Of a DNA stretch of 5,576 bases, positions 1-5,576 are shown one piece after another; the stretch's first letter is position 1; every line of letters begins with the position of its first letter. The DNA is from an uncultured Campylobacter sp. (GTDB lineage Bacteria > Campylobacterota > Campylobacteria > Campylobacterales > Campylobacteraceae), in contig CALIWP010000257.1 in the NCBI GenBank assembly GCA_938046705.1, positions 1 through 5,576 on the forward strand. Direction: 5' to 3'. Position numbers and translations under genes: made by a program. The notes under the pieces were generated by a model. That model searched no databases. It was given only the letters and a program-made list of their open reading frames with translations, and was not told the DNA's origin.

Positions 1-516
1 CACTCGCGGGTTAAATTTGATCGCTTCGCGCGCATTATGTTCGCCGATACCGCCCGCCATACCAAAGTCAAATTTAATCCCTCGCAAAATCTCCCAATCA
101 AAGCTAATGCCGTTGCCGCCGGCATTTTCGCCCTTGCAATCAAAAAGCGGCATATCGCAAAGCGCGGTATCTACGACGGGCAGCACGTCTAGCACGCTAT
201 AAACGCGCCAAACCTCTAGCCCCGCGGCCTTTAAATTTTCGTACAAATTTGAGCTAACCTCGCCGTGGATCTGCGCCACGTCAAGCGCGGCAAATTCGCA
301 GATTTCCATTATCTCGCAGTCGCTTTGCCCGGCAAAAACGCCGACGCATTTTTTACCCGCCCCGTGTGCGATGTCCGCTATCTCGCGTGCCGTTTCGGGG
401 CTTACTTGTCGTTTGCTTTTGGCAAATATCGTGCCTAAAAAATCGACGTCCAGACTCGCCACATCGCGCGCCTCCGCAGGCGTTTTGATACCGCAAATTT
501 TAATTAAAACGCTCAT
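1..516 (-). CDS. trpF: Phosphoribosylanthranilate isomerase, C-terminus cut by window edge
   Basis: TrpF carries out the Amadori rearrangement of N-(5-phosphoribosyl)anthranilate to CdRP, the third step of tryptophan synthesis, in the cytoplasm. I translated the 172 codons present. They show the N-terminal KICGI motif with the expected general-base Cys8, VGVFAG at 58-63, QIHG at 82-85, the general-acid Asp126 in LFDCKG, the glycine-rich NAGGNGISFDW stretch at 131-141, and MAGGIGEHNA (phosphate-binding loop) at 153-162. The family is usually about 200 residues, so roughly 25-30 residues lie beyond base 1. The start is the ATG at 516-514, preceded by AGGAG four bases upstream. That AGGAG overlaps the stop codon of the upstream endonuclease gene, so translation is probably coupled. 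In Campylobacter, trpF normally follows trpGD directly; here two R-M genes come between them. Identification is firm. Confidence 0.96.
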   Translation of the reverse strand, partial: MSVLIKICGIKTPAEARDVASLDVDFLGTIFAKSKRQVSPETAREIADIAHGAGKKCVGVFAGQSDCEIMEICEFAALDVAQIHGEVSSNLYENLKAAGLEVWRVYSVLDVLPVVDTALCDMPLFDCKGENAGGNGISFDWEILRGIKFDFGMAGGIGEHNAREAIKFNPRV

Positions 517-520
517 TTTT

Positions 521-526
521 CTCCTA
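521..526 (-). promoter_or_regulatory. trpF ribosome binding site overlapping the endonuclease stop
   Basis: On the minus strand the bases read TAGGAG, followed by AAAA and ATG. TAG (526-524) ends the endonuclease frame, and AGGAG (525-521) is a strong Shine-Dalgarno sequence four bases before the trpF ATG. Stop and ribosome binding site are therefore physically shared. This supports the trpF start and implies that ribosomes ending on the upstream gene could restart on trpF. Confidence 0.85.
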
Positions 527-1248
527 AAAAATATAATATCGCAAACTAGTCTCTGCGATCTCTTTCATTATTTCAAACATCTCGTTTGCGCTCCACTCGT
601 CTTTGCGAAAATACATACTCACGGGAGAAAATTTATTGTGCTCGCTGTTGCCATCTAGCTTAAAAATATAAGTTTTGTTGAGGTAGTAAAATTCGTTCAT
701 TGTGCTAAGTTTTGAAAATACGTTTTTTGTACTAGCGTCGTTTTCGTTAAAGTCGTCACCACTACCAAAGCATACGAAAGGCGTTATGTATTCGTGGTTC
801 ATCATGGCCCTTATGCCGATTAAATTTTTGCCTAGGCGTTCTATGGCGTTACCCCTAGCTTGCTTTTTTAGTCCTTCTTCGGCACGTTTATCGTTTGTGC
901 CTTGCCTTTTAACTTCTGCAGCCAGAAGCAGTTTTTGATATTTTATATCACCCAATTTTTTGAGTATCAAAAAACCGCCGTCAGGCATGATAGTATTATC
1001 TCCCCATGTTGTATCAAACTGTTTTCTGATACCGCCATTTTTTATATTTTCCATCATCTCTTTTAACGACAATCTTCCACTAAATTCAAGATAAAAGCCA
1101 TTAAAATTTGAAATTTGACTAAATCTATTTTCTATATAATCAATAGTTTTTGCATAGCTTGCGCTATGTTTTTATCGTCAAATTTTGACTCAACATTTTT
1201 AGGTTTATGCTGATTTATATTTTTTCTTAGATCGTCACTATTTGCCAT
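524..1248 (-). pseudogene. EcoRI/MunI-type type II restriction endonuclease, one-base frameshift
   Basis: The gene should encode a type II endonuclease cutting an AATT-centred site. From the ATG at 1248-1246, frame one reads 38 codons and stops at TAG 1134-1132. The rest is open in another frame from 1171 down to TAG 526-524. Inserting one A in the A5 run (1151-1147) joins them into 241 residues. In that joined numbering IMPDGG supplies Asp90 and LAAEVKRQG supplies Glu112 and Lys114, matching EcoRI Asp91, Glu111 and Lys113. ARGNAIERLGKNL contains GNAIER, the AATT-core recognition motif of EcoRI, RsrI and MunI. MFEIMKEIAETSLR near the end resembles the EcoRI C-terminus, though this protein ends about 11 residues sooner. 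The fragment alone could start at TTG 1072, only 30 residues before the catalytic Asp, with no convincing ribosome site. The ATG lies one base after the methyltransferase stop, with a weak AAGG (1258-1255). Family assignment is strong; activity is doubtful. Confidence 0.85.
1147..1168 (-). other. GCAA-loop hairpin abutting the A5 frameshift run
   Basis: On the minus strand CATAGC (1168-1163), loop GCAA (1162-1159) and GCTATG (1158-1153) form a perfect six-pair stem with a GNRA-type tetraloop. One C follows, then five A residues (1151-1147), where the endonuclease frame breaks. It lacks the U tract of an intrinsic terminator. It may only be coding sequence that happens to fold, or it may promote polymerase slippage or mutation at the A run. 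Confidence 0.5.
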
Positions 1249-1249
1249 T

Positions 1250-2371
1250 TTAAGCCTTTTTCACGATGTAGATGTACTCGGTTACGTAAAGTGCTCGGTT
1301 ATTTAAATTTCTGCTTGCGCGGTAGGTTGGGTAGCGGATTTCGTGTTTTATAACTTTGCCGATTTTTGATAAATTTAAAAGAAACTCCGCCTCGCTGATA
1401 AAGCCTTCCGAGTTAAAAGAGATGACTAGATATCTGGCTGGAAATTTAGATAGTAAGGCAAAAAATTCGTCCGCCGCTTTTGCTTTTTTATTAAAATTTG
1501 AGCGGTTCCAATCATTTGGTATACCCGATACTTCACTTAAGTTTTTAGGGTTAGGAGCCTTAAAATTGGTGATTAAATTTAGCATAAAGTAGTTTGAGCC
1601 GTAAGGGTGCTGATTGTACGGAGGGTCAAAGTAAGCGATATCTAAAGGGGATAAAATATCTGCTAGTTTCAAGGCATCTTGCTGATAAACTTCAAATTTG
1701 CTCGTAAAATTTGAAAAAACAGGCTTTCGAAGAGTAATTTTGCCTAAAATTCTATTTAGCGCATTTTCTCCGCTACCGCCGAATTTCCCCACTCCATCCT
1801 TGTCTTTGTAAAAGCCTTTAAACACGCCGCCCGTGTTTGAGTGGATGCTCGCTTCGCTAAGTAACGGCGCTATAAAAAAATGCCTAAGATCAGGCTCTAT
1901 TTCTTCTATTGCTTTGCGCAAACCGCCAATTATTAGCGCATTTTCACGAGAGTAAAACACTCTCTCGCCGTGTTTGATACTAGCGTCGTCTTTTGGGGCA
2001 TAAAGCTTGCTTATAAAACTTTCGTTGGGATTAAATTTCTCTAAAATTTGCTCAAAATTTCGGTCAATTTGTTCTTTAAGTTTTGGTGTAAAATTTGAAA
2101 GATAGCATGAGTTTATCACGCGCGAATAATCCTCTAAGTCGTTTGCAACAACGAGGCTCGAATGCGCTTTGGCTGCTCTTGCAACTACGCCCGAGCCACT
2201 AAAAACGTCTACAAAGCTTATCTTTTGTTTTTTTAATTCGTTCTTTATCTCACAAACCACATTTAAAATTTCGTTTAATATCGCGCGCTTGTTGCCGAGA
2301 TAGCTAATTAGCTGTTCTTTTAAAAAGATAGGGTTTTCGGCGACTTTAACATCTTTTGTGGTATTTTTCAC
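1250..2371 (-). CDS. D12-class (alpha) N6-adenine DNA methyltransferase of a type II R-M system
   Basis: This 373-residue protein should transfer a methyl group from S-adenosylmethionine to adenine N6 in the site cut by the adjacent endonuclease, protecting host DNA. Motifs run in alpha-class order: motif X LISYLGNKR at 21-29, motif I FVDVFSGSG at 53-61 (AdoMet binding), a motif II-like VVANDLEDYS at 74-83, a long central region that probably contains the target recognition domain, and catalytic motif IV DPPYNQHPYGSNYF at 249-262. YLVISFNSEG at 314-323 is a likely later core motif. The DPPYNQ-x-x-Y-x-x-NY form recalls NlaIII-like and FokI-like D12 enzymes. The frame is intact. It starts at GTG 2371, overlapping the trpGD stop as GTGA, with GAGG (2381-2378) six bases upstream. 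The endonuclease gene begins one base after its TAA. Base composition is more AT-rich than the flanking trp genes, suggesting transfer. Recognition sequence is not proven; an AATT-containing site is inferred from the partner. Confidence 0.93.
   Translation of the reverse strand: MKNTTKDVKVAENPIFLKEQLISYLGNKRAILNEILNVVCEIKNELKKQKISFVDVFSGSGVVARAAKAHSSLVVANDLEDYSRVINSCYLSNFTPKLKEQIDRNFEQILEKFNPNESFISKLYAPKDDASIKHGERVFYSRENALIIGGLRKAIEEIEPDLRHFFIAPLLSEASIHSNTGGVFKGFYKDKDGVGKFGGSGENALNRILGKITLRKPVFSNFTSKFEVYQQDALKLADILSPLDIAYFDPPYNQHPYGSNYFMLNLITNFKAPNPKNLSEVSGIPNDWNRSNFNKKAKAADEFFALLSKFPARYLVISFNSEGFISEAEFLLNLSKIGKVIKHEIRYPTYRASRNLNNRALYVTEYIYIVKKA
2368..2371 (-). promoter_or_regulatory. GTGA stop/start overlap between trpGD and methyltransferase
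   Basis: The four bases GTGA contain the GTG start of the methyltransferase (2371-2369) and the TGA stop of trpGD (2370-2368). This arrangement usually couples translation of the second gene to the first, so methyltransferase output should follow trp operon expression unless an internal promoter exists. I could not identify one. Confidence 0.85.
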
Positions 2372-3981
2372 GCTTCGCCTCGCACGTAGTCTTCAAAATA
2401 GCGATAAACTTTACCGCTTTTTATCGCGTCCAGGATGACCTCTTTTGCCTGCGCAGGGCTGTCCGCGACGCCCGCTGCATAGAGCGCAAACATCGCGTTT
2501 AGCACGACGACGTCAAATTTCGGTCCGTCCAGCTCGCCTTTTAAAATTTGCTTTAAAATTTCGGCGTTTTGCTCAGGCGTGCCGCCCTCGATCTCGCTGT
2601 GAAACGCCCGTCTGAAGCCAAACTGCTCGGGCGTGATGCTGTACTCGCTGATCTGGCCGCTGCGTAGCTCCACGACGCGCGTCTCGTCACACAAGCTGAT
2701 CTCGTCTAGTCCGTCCTCGCCGCGAACTACCAGCGCTCGCTCGCGTCCCAGTAGCTGCAGCGTCTCGGCGTAGAGGCGCAAAACAGGCTTGTGATAGACG
2801 CCCACGAGCTGATTTTTGAGCGCTAAATTTGGATTTAGCAGCGGGCCTAACACGTTAAAAACCGTGCGGATACCTAGGCGCTGGCGCACTTCGCGCACTT
2901 CGCCCACTAGCGGGTGGAAAAACGGCGCGTGGAAAAAGGCTAAATTTTTATCGTTTAACAGTTCGCGCTGCCCCAGGAGCGAATTTGAGCTATGAACGCC
3001 CAAAATTTCCAGCACGTCCGAGCTGCCTGACTTGCTAGAAACGGCTTTGTTTCCGTGCTTTGCGACCTTGACGCCAAGGCTTGCTAGGATAAACGCGACG
3101 GTCGTTGAGATATTTATCGTTTTAAAGCCGTCGCCGCCAGTGCCGCAAAGATCGATCATCGGCGATGGATCGCGGTAGGTCTGCGAGTATTTTAGGATGT
3201 TTTTGGCGAGGCTTGCGAGGCTTTGCGGATAGAGGCTTTTTTCGCTGATTAGCACCAAAAGTGCCGCTAGCTGCGTGATCTCGTACTCTTTGCTAGCGAT
3301 GATTTCGCAAATTTGCTCAAAGTCGCGGTCGTCCAAGCGCTCGTTTTCTTGTAGTTTGATTAGAAACGGCTTGAGCGGGCGGATCTTTGGCTCTTTGACG
3401 ACTTCGGACGAAGGCGCGACTTCGTAGTTGATGAAATTTTCGATGATTTTTTTGCCGTACTGCGTGAAGTAGCTCTCGGGGTGAAACTGGATACCAAAAA
3501 TCGGCCTGTCTCTCACGCTAAGCGCCATAACTACGCCGTCCTCGCTCACGGCCGAAGCCTCTAAATTTGACGGTAGCTCATCCACGTAAAGCGAGTGGTA
3601 GCGCATGACCTCAAATTCGTCCGGCAGTCCCGTAAATAACGGCTCTTTGCGGCTAACTTTTATGAGCGAAGTTTTGCCGTGATAGGGCTTTTCTAGGCGT
3701 TTGATTTTGGCGCCGTAAACGAGCCCGATCGCCTGATGTCCGAGGCAGATACCAAGGATCGGCGCGGCGATGTCGCTTCGCAAAATCTCTAAACAAATGC
3801 CGCTATCTTGCGGGTGTTTCGGTCCCGGGCTTAATACGATTTTGCTCGGATTTAGCCTGCGGATTTCATCAAGAGTGATCTTGTCGTTGCGCACGCAGCA
3901 TACTTCTTCGTCGGTTAGTTCGCGTAGATACTGCTCCACGTTGAAAACGAAGCTGTCATAATTGTCTATCAATAAAATCAT
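2368..3981 (-). CDS. trpGD: Fused anthranilate synthase glutaminase and anthranilate phosphoribosyltransferase
   Basis: One 537-residue polypeptide carries two steps of tryptophan synthesis. Residues 1 to about 187 are the TrpG glutamine amidotransferase, which supplies ammonia to TrpE. It begins ILLIDNYDSF and has the oxyanion region LSPGPKHP at 50-57, the nucleophile Cys79 in GICLGHQ, and the His167/Glu169 pair in FGIQFHPES. After a linker, about 200 to 537 are TrpD, which joins anthranilate to PRPP. Seen there are LCGTGGDGFKTINIST at 278-293 (PRPP loop), KHGNKAVSSKSGSSD at 308-322, LGPLLNP at 378-384, and GEDGLDEISL with the metal-binding Asp426-Glu427. The ATG at 3981-3979 has AGGA five bases upstream (3990-3987). 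The fused G-D form is usual in Campylobacter and is also known in enterobacteria. TrpE, its obligate partner, is not in the window and does not immediately precede it. All key residues are present. Confidence 0.97.
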   Translation of the reverse strand: MILLIDNYDSFVFNVEQYLRELTDEEVCCVRNDKITLDEIRRLNPSKIVLSPGPKHPQDSGICLEILRSDIAAPILGICLGHQAIGLVYGAKIKRLEKPYHGKTSLIKVSRKEPLFTGLPDEFEVMRYHSLYVDELPSNLEASAVSEDGVVMALSVRDRPIFGIQFHPESYFTQYGKKIIENFINYEVAPSSEVVKEPKIRPLKPFLIKLQENERLDDRDFEQICEIIASKEYEITQLAALLVLISEKSLYPQSLASLAKNILKYSQTYRDPSPMIDLCGTGGDGFKTINISTTVAFILASLGVKVAKHGNKAVSSKSGSSDVLEILGVHSSNSLLGQRELLNDKNLAFFHAPFFHPLVGEVREVRQRLGIRTVFNVLGPLLNPNLALKNQLVGVYHKPVLRLYAETLQLLGRERALVVRGEDGLDEISLCDETRVVELRSGQISEYSITPEQFGFRRAFHSEIEGGTPEQNAEILKQILKGELDGPKFDVVVLNAMFALYAAGVADSPAQAKEVILDAIKSGKVYRYFEDYVRGEA

Positions 3982-3983
3982 TT

Positions 3984-3990
3984 CTTTCCT
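3984..3990 (-). promoter_or_regulatory. trpGD ribosome binding site
   Basis: The minus strand reads AGGAAAG and then AAATG at the trpGD start. AGGA (3990-3987) is a good Shine-Dalgarno match at five bases from the ATG and fixes the start at 3981. It agrees with the IDNYDSF motif lying, as is normal for TrpG, at the extreme N-terminus. Confidence 0.75.
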
Positions 3991-4131
3991 TTTATACGGC
4001 TTGTCTTGCGAGCGCTTTTCCGAGATTTTGCAAAATTTTCGCTCCGCAGGCTATATGCCTAGCGCACGCTCAATTTTGCTTCAAAACTCGAAAAATCATC
4101 TCACGATACTTCGCCCTGTTGCTTTGCTTCC

Positions 4132-4157
4132 AAATTTACAGTTAAATTTGTAAATTT
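4132..4157. repeat. Inverted repeat AAATTTAC / GTAAATTT
   Basis: Eight perfect base pairs separated by a ten-base loop lie midway between uvrB and trpGD. The stem is almost all A:T and has no U tract, so it is a poor intrinsic terminator. It could be an operator-like site or an effect of the AAATTT-rich genome. Function is unknown. Confidence 0.4.
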
Positions 4158-4290
4158 CAGCTTCAAATTTGAATATTAAGAAGTCAAGGCGCCGTATTTT
4201 TTCGTCAGACGAGGCAGCGGCGAGCGAGGCGAGGGAGCGGACTAGCCGTCCGTGACCGAAGCCGACTGAGCTGGTAACGAAGTATGGCGG

Positions 4291-4322
4291 AAAAAAACAA
4301 GCCGTCAAATTTAAAGCTTGCG
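4291..4322 (-). terminator. Possible weak intrinsic terminator of uvrB
   Basis: On the minus strand CAAGC (4320-4316) can pair with GCTTG (4302-4298) across a 13-base loop, extended by G-U wobbles on both sides, and is followed at once by seven T residues (4297-4291). The stem includes the last uvrB codons and spans its stop. Form and place fit a rho-independent terminator, but the stem is short, so some readthrough into the trp region is likely. Confidence 0.4.
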
Positions 4323-5576
4323 GATTTTGGCGATCTCGTCGCGCAACGCCGCCGCCTTCTCAAATTCTAGCTGCTCCGCGGCTTCTAGCATCTGCTTTCT
4401 TAGCTCTTTGATTATGCTGGCTCGCTCGCTGGCAGGCATTTTTTCCAGATTTTTGCCGCGTTTATATATCTCGCCTTCATCCTCGACGTGCAGGCTCTCC
4501 TCGATGTTTCGGCTGGCCGAGCGCGGCGTGATGCCGTGGGCGCGGTTGTATTCGTCCTGCATCTTGCGGCGAGCCAGCGTCGTATCCATCGCTTCTTGCA
4601 TGGATTTGGTGATCTTTTTGGCAAACATCAGCACCCTTCCGTTTACGTTTCTAGCCGCGCGCCCCATCGTTTGTATGAGGCTCGTCGTCGAGCGCAAAAA
4701 GCCCTCCTTATCAGCGTCCATGATGGCTATGAGGCTAACCTCGGGCAGATCAAGCCCTTCTCTTAGCAAATTTATGCCGATAAGCATATCAAACTCGCCT
4801 CCGCGCAGCCCGCGGATGATCTCGTTTCGCTCGACGGCGTCGATATCGGAGTGCATGTATTTGACTTTGATGCCTAGCTCTGTGTAGTAGCGGCTGAGCT
4901 CCTCGGCCATCTTTTTGGTGAGCACGGTGACTAGCACGCGCTCGTTTCTCTCGATCGTTTTTTTAGCCTCGTCAAATAAAATCTCCACCTGATTTTCGCT
5001 ATCTTTTATCTCGATTAAGGGATCAAGCAGTCCCGTCGGACGTAAAATTTGCTCATAGACGTGGCCGCAGCTTAAATTTATCTCGTATTCGTTCGGGGTC
5101 GCCGAGACGAAAAGAAATTTGGCGCGTTTGTTTATAAACTCGTCAAATTTAAGCGGACGGTTATCAAGCGCGGACGGGAGGCGAAATCCGTACTCCACCA
5201 GCACCTCTTTACGGCTGCGATCTCCTGCGTACATACCGCGAAACTGCGGCAGGCTCACGTGGCTCTCGTCCACGATGACTAGGTAGTCCTTGCCACCCAG
5301 CTCAAAATAATCAAACATCGAATACGGCGTCTCTCCGGGCTTTTGCCCGGTTAGGTGGCGCGCGTAGTTTTCGATGCCCTTGCACATGCCCGTGCTACTC
5401 ATCATTTCTAGGTCAAATTCTACTCGTTGTTTTAGGCGCTGGGCTTCGACGAGCTTGCCTTGCTCGTTAAATTCTTTTAGCCGCTCAGCTAGTTCCTCTT
5501 CTATCTGTTTGGTGGCGATTTTTAAGCGATCTGCGCCTACGATAAACTGACTCGTGGCATAAAGCGTAAATTTGCT
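4311..5576 (-). CDS. uvrB: UvrABC excinuclease subunit B, N-terminus cut by window edge
   Basis: UvrB is the damage-verifying helicase-like subunit of nucleotide excision repair; UvrA loads it on damaged DNA and it recruits UvrC to cut. The frame is open to base 5576, giving the last 421 residues of a protein usually about 660 long, so the Walker A motif and most of the damage-probing hairpin region are outside. In fragment numbering there are [18 protein letters not shown] at about 42-59, Walker B DESH at 103-106, SATP at 158-161 (motif III), the helicase block [20 protein letters not shown] at about 270-289, motif [11 protein letters not shown] at 302-310, and the C-terminal UVR domain [20 protein letters not shown] at about 392-411, which binds UvrC. 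An internal ATG at 5405 is not the start, because conserved sequence continues upstream of it. It ends at TAA 4313-4311. It is the gene upstream of trpGD, with no functional link expected. Confidence 0.97.
   Translation of the reverse strand, partial: SKFTLYATSQFIVGADRLKIATKQIEEELAERLKEFNEQGKLVEAQRLKQRVEFDLEMMSSTGMCKGIENYARHLTGQKPGETPYSMFDYFELGGKDYLVIVDESHVSLPQFRGMYAGDRSRKEVLVEYGFRLPSALDNRPLKFDEFINKRAKFLFVSATPNEYEINLSCGHVYEQILRPTGLLDPLIEIKDSENQVEILFDEAKKTIERNERVLVTVLTKKMAEELSRYYTELGIKVKYMHSDIDAVERNEIIRGLRGGEFDMLIGINLLREGLDLPEVSLIAIMDADKEGFLRSTTSLIQTMGRAARNVNGRVLMFAKKITKSMQEAMDTTLARRKMQDEYNRAHGITPRSASRNIEESLHVEDEGEIYKRGKNLEKMPASERASIIKELRKQMLEAAEQLEFEKAAALRDEIAKIRKL

Larger units (their letters stand above)
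3982..4310 (-). other. uvrB-trpGD intergenic region and putative trp leader
   Basis: This 329-bp stretch holds no gene I trust. Next to trpGD, GCGAGCG (4008-4014) can pair with CGCTCCGC (4040-4047), with one bulged base and the 12-bp palindrome ATTTTGCAAAAT (4025-4036) in its loop. AGGC/GCCT (4048-4051 and 4057-4060) forms a small hairpin. AAATTTAC/GTAAATTT (4132-4139 and 4150-4157) is an eight-pair stem, and TTCAAATTTGAA (4162-4173) is a palindrome. About 4200-4280 is clearly GC-rich, with purine-rich GCGAGCGAGGCGAGGGAGCG wording, unlike the AT-rich flanks. No tandem Trp codons are seen, so a classical trp leader peptide is not supported. I could not pick a convincing sigma-70 promoter. A 70-codon frame from TTG 4308 is judged spurious. 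Confidence 0.6.

Noticed and set aside
371..938. Plus-strand frames across trpF and the endonuclease (371-658 and 702-938)
   Set aside because: They are antisense to recognisable proteins and resemble no known family.
524..1072. Endonuclease taken as a complete 182-residue protein from TTG 1072
   Set aside because: No ribosome site is suitably placed, and EcoRI-like sequence continues upstream in the same frame and then in the ATG frame, so the frameshift model explains more.
1153..1168. Intrinsic terminator inside the endonuclease gene
   Set aside because: The hairpin is followed by an A run, not a U run, in the transcript, so it does not fit a rho-independent terminator for the minus strand.
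4096..4308. 70-codon minus-strand frame starting at TTG two bases after the uvrB stop
   Set aside because: Its composition follows the GC-rich patch and then AAATTT-rich DNA, there is no ribosome site or recognisable domain, and it crosses the likely terminator.
3982..4310. Classical trp attenuator with leader peptide
   Set aside because: No short frame with adjacent Trp codons is visible on the minus strand and no terminator with a U tract precedes trpGD.
4318..4887. 189-codon plus-strand frame opposite uvrB
   Set aside because: It lies wholly within conserved uvrB coding sequence on the other strand, is serine-rich in the way of antisense frames, and has no recognisable domain.
1..5576. 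CRISPR array, tRNA, rRNA or insertion sequence
   Set aside because: I saw no regularly spaced repeats, no tRNA-like cloverleaf and no transposase-like frame.

Overview
The window looks like a Campylobacter chromosome, probably one of the moderately GC-rich species such as the oral group; I cannot name the species. The evidence is the very frequent AAATTTG-type strings, AT-rich intergenic DNA beside core genes of moderate GC, and core proteins that read as epsilonproteobacterial TrpGD, TrpF and UvrB. Every gene I can support lies on the minus strand, so transcription runs from right to left.

Layout in the direction of transcription: (1) the C-terminal two thirds of uvrB (5576-4311), ending in a weak terminator-like hairpin; (2) a 329-bp intergenic stretch (4310-3982) with several inverted repeats and a GC-rich patch, and no gene I trust; (3) trpGD (3981-2368), a fused anthranilate synthase glutaminase and anthranilate phosphoribosyltransferase; (4) an intact D12-class DNA adenine methyltransferase (2371-1250); (5) a restriction endonuclease gene of the EcoRI/MunI type (1248-524), broken by a one-base shift near its 5' end; (6) trpF (516-1), which runs off the window.

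The main result is that a two-gene type II restriction-modification (R-M) system sits between trpGD and trpF in a tryptophan operon, with no junk DNA at any junction. The methyltransferase GTG start overlaps the trpGD stop (GTGA). The endonuclease ATG follows the methyltransferase stop after one base. The endonuclease TAG overlaps the AGGAG of trpF. The R-M genes are visibly more AT-rich than the trp genes, which fits horizontal acquisition. They probably use the trp transcript, because I see no separate promoter.

The endonuclease carries the EcoRI catalytic pattern (Pro-Asp, then Glu-x-Lys) and the GNAxER recognition motif shared by enzymes that read an AATT core. Its reading frame breaks at a run of five A residues (plus strand T5, 1147-1151). 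Adding one A gives a 241-residue protein with the catalytic Asp at residue 90, against 91 in EcoRI. A six-pair hairpin with a GCAA (GNRA-type) loop ends one base before this A run. The locus may be a recently inactivated endonuclease beside a live methyltransferase, a switchable gene, a slippage-decoded gene, or a sequencing error; sequence alone cannot decide.
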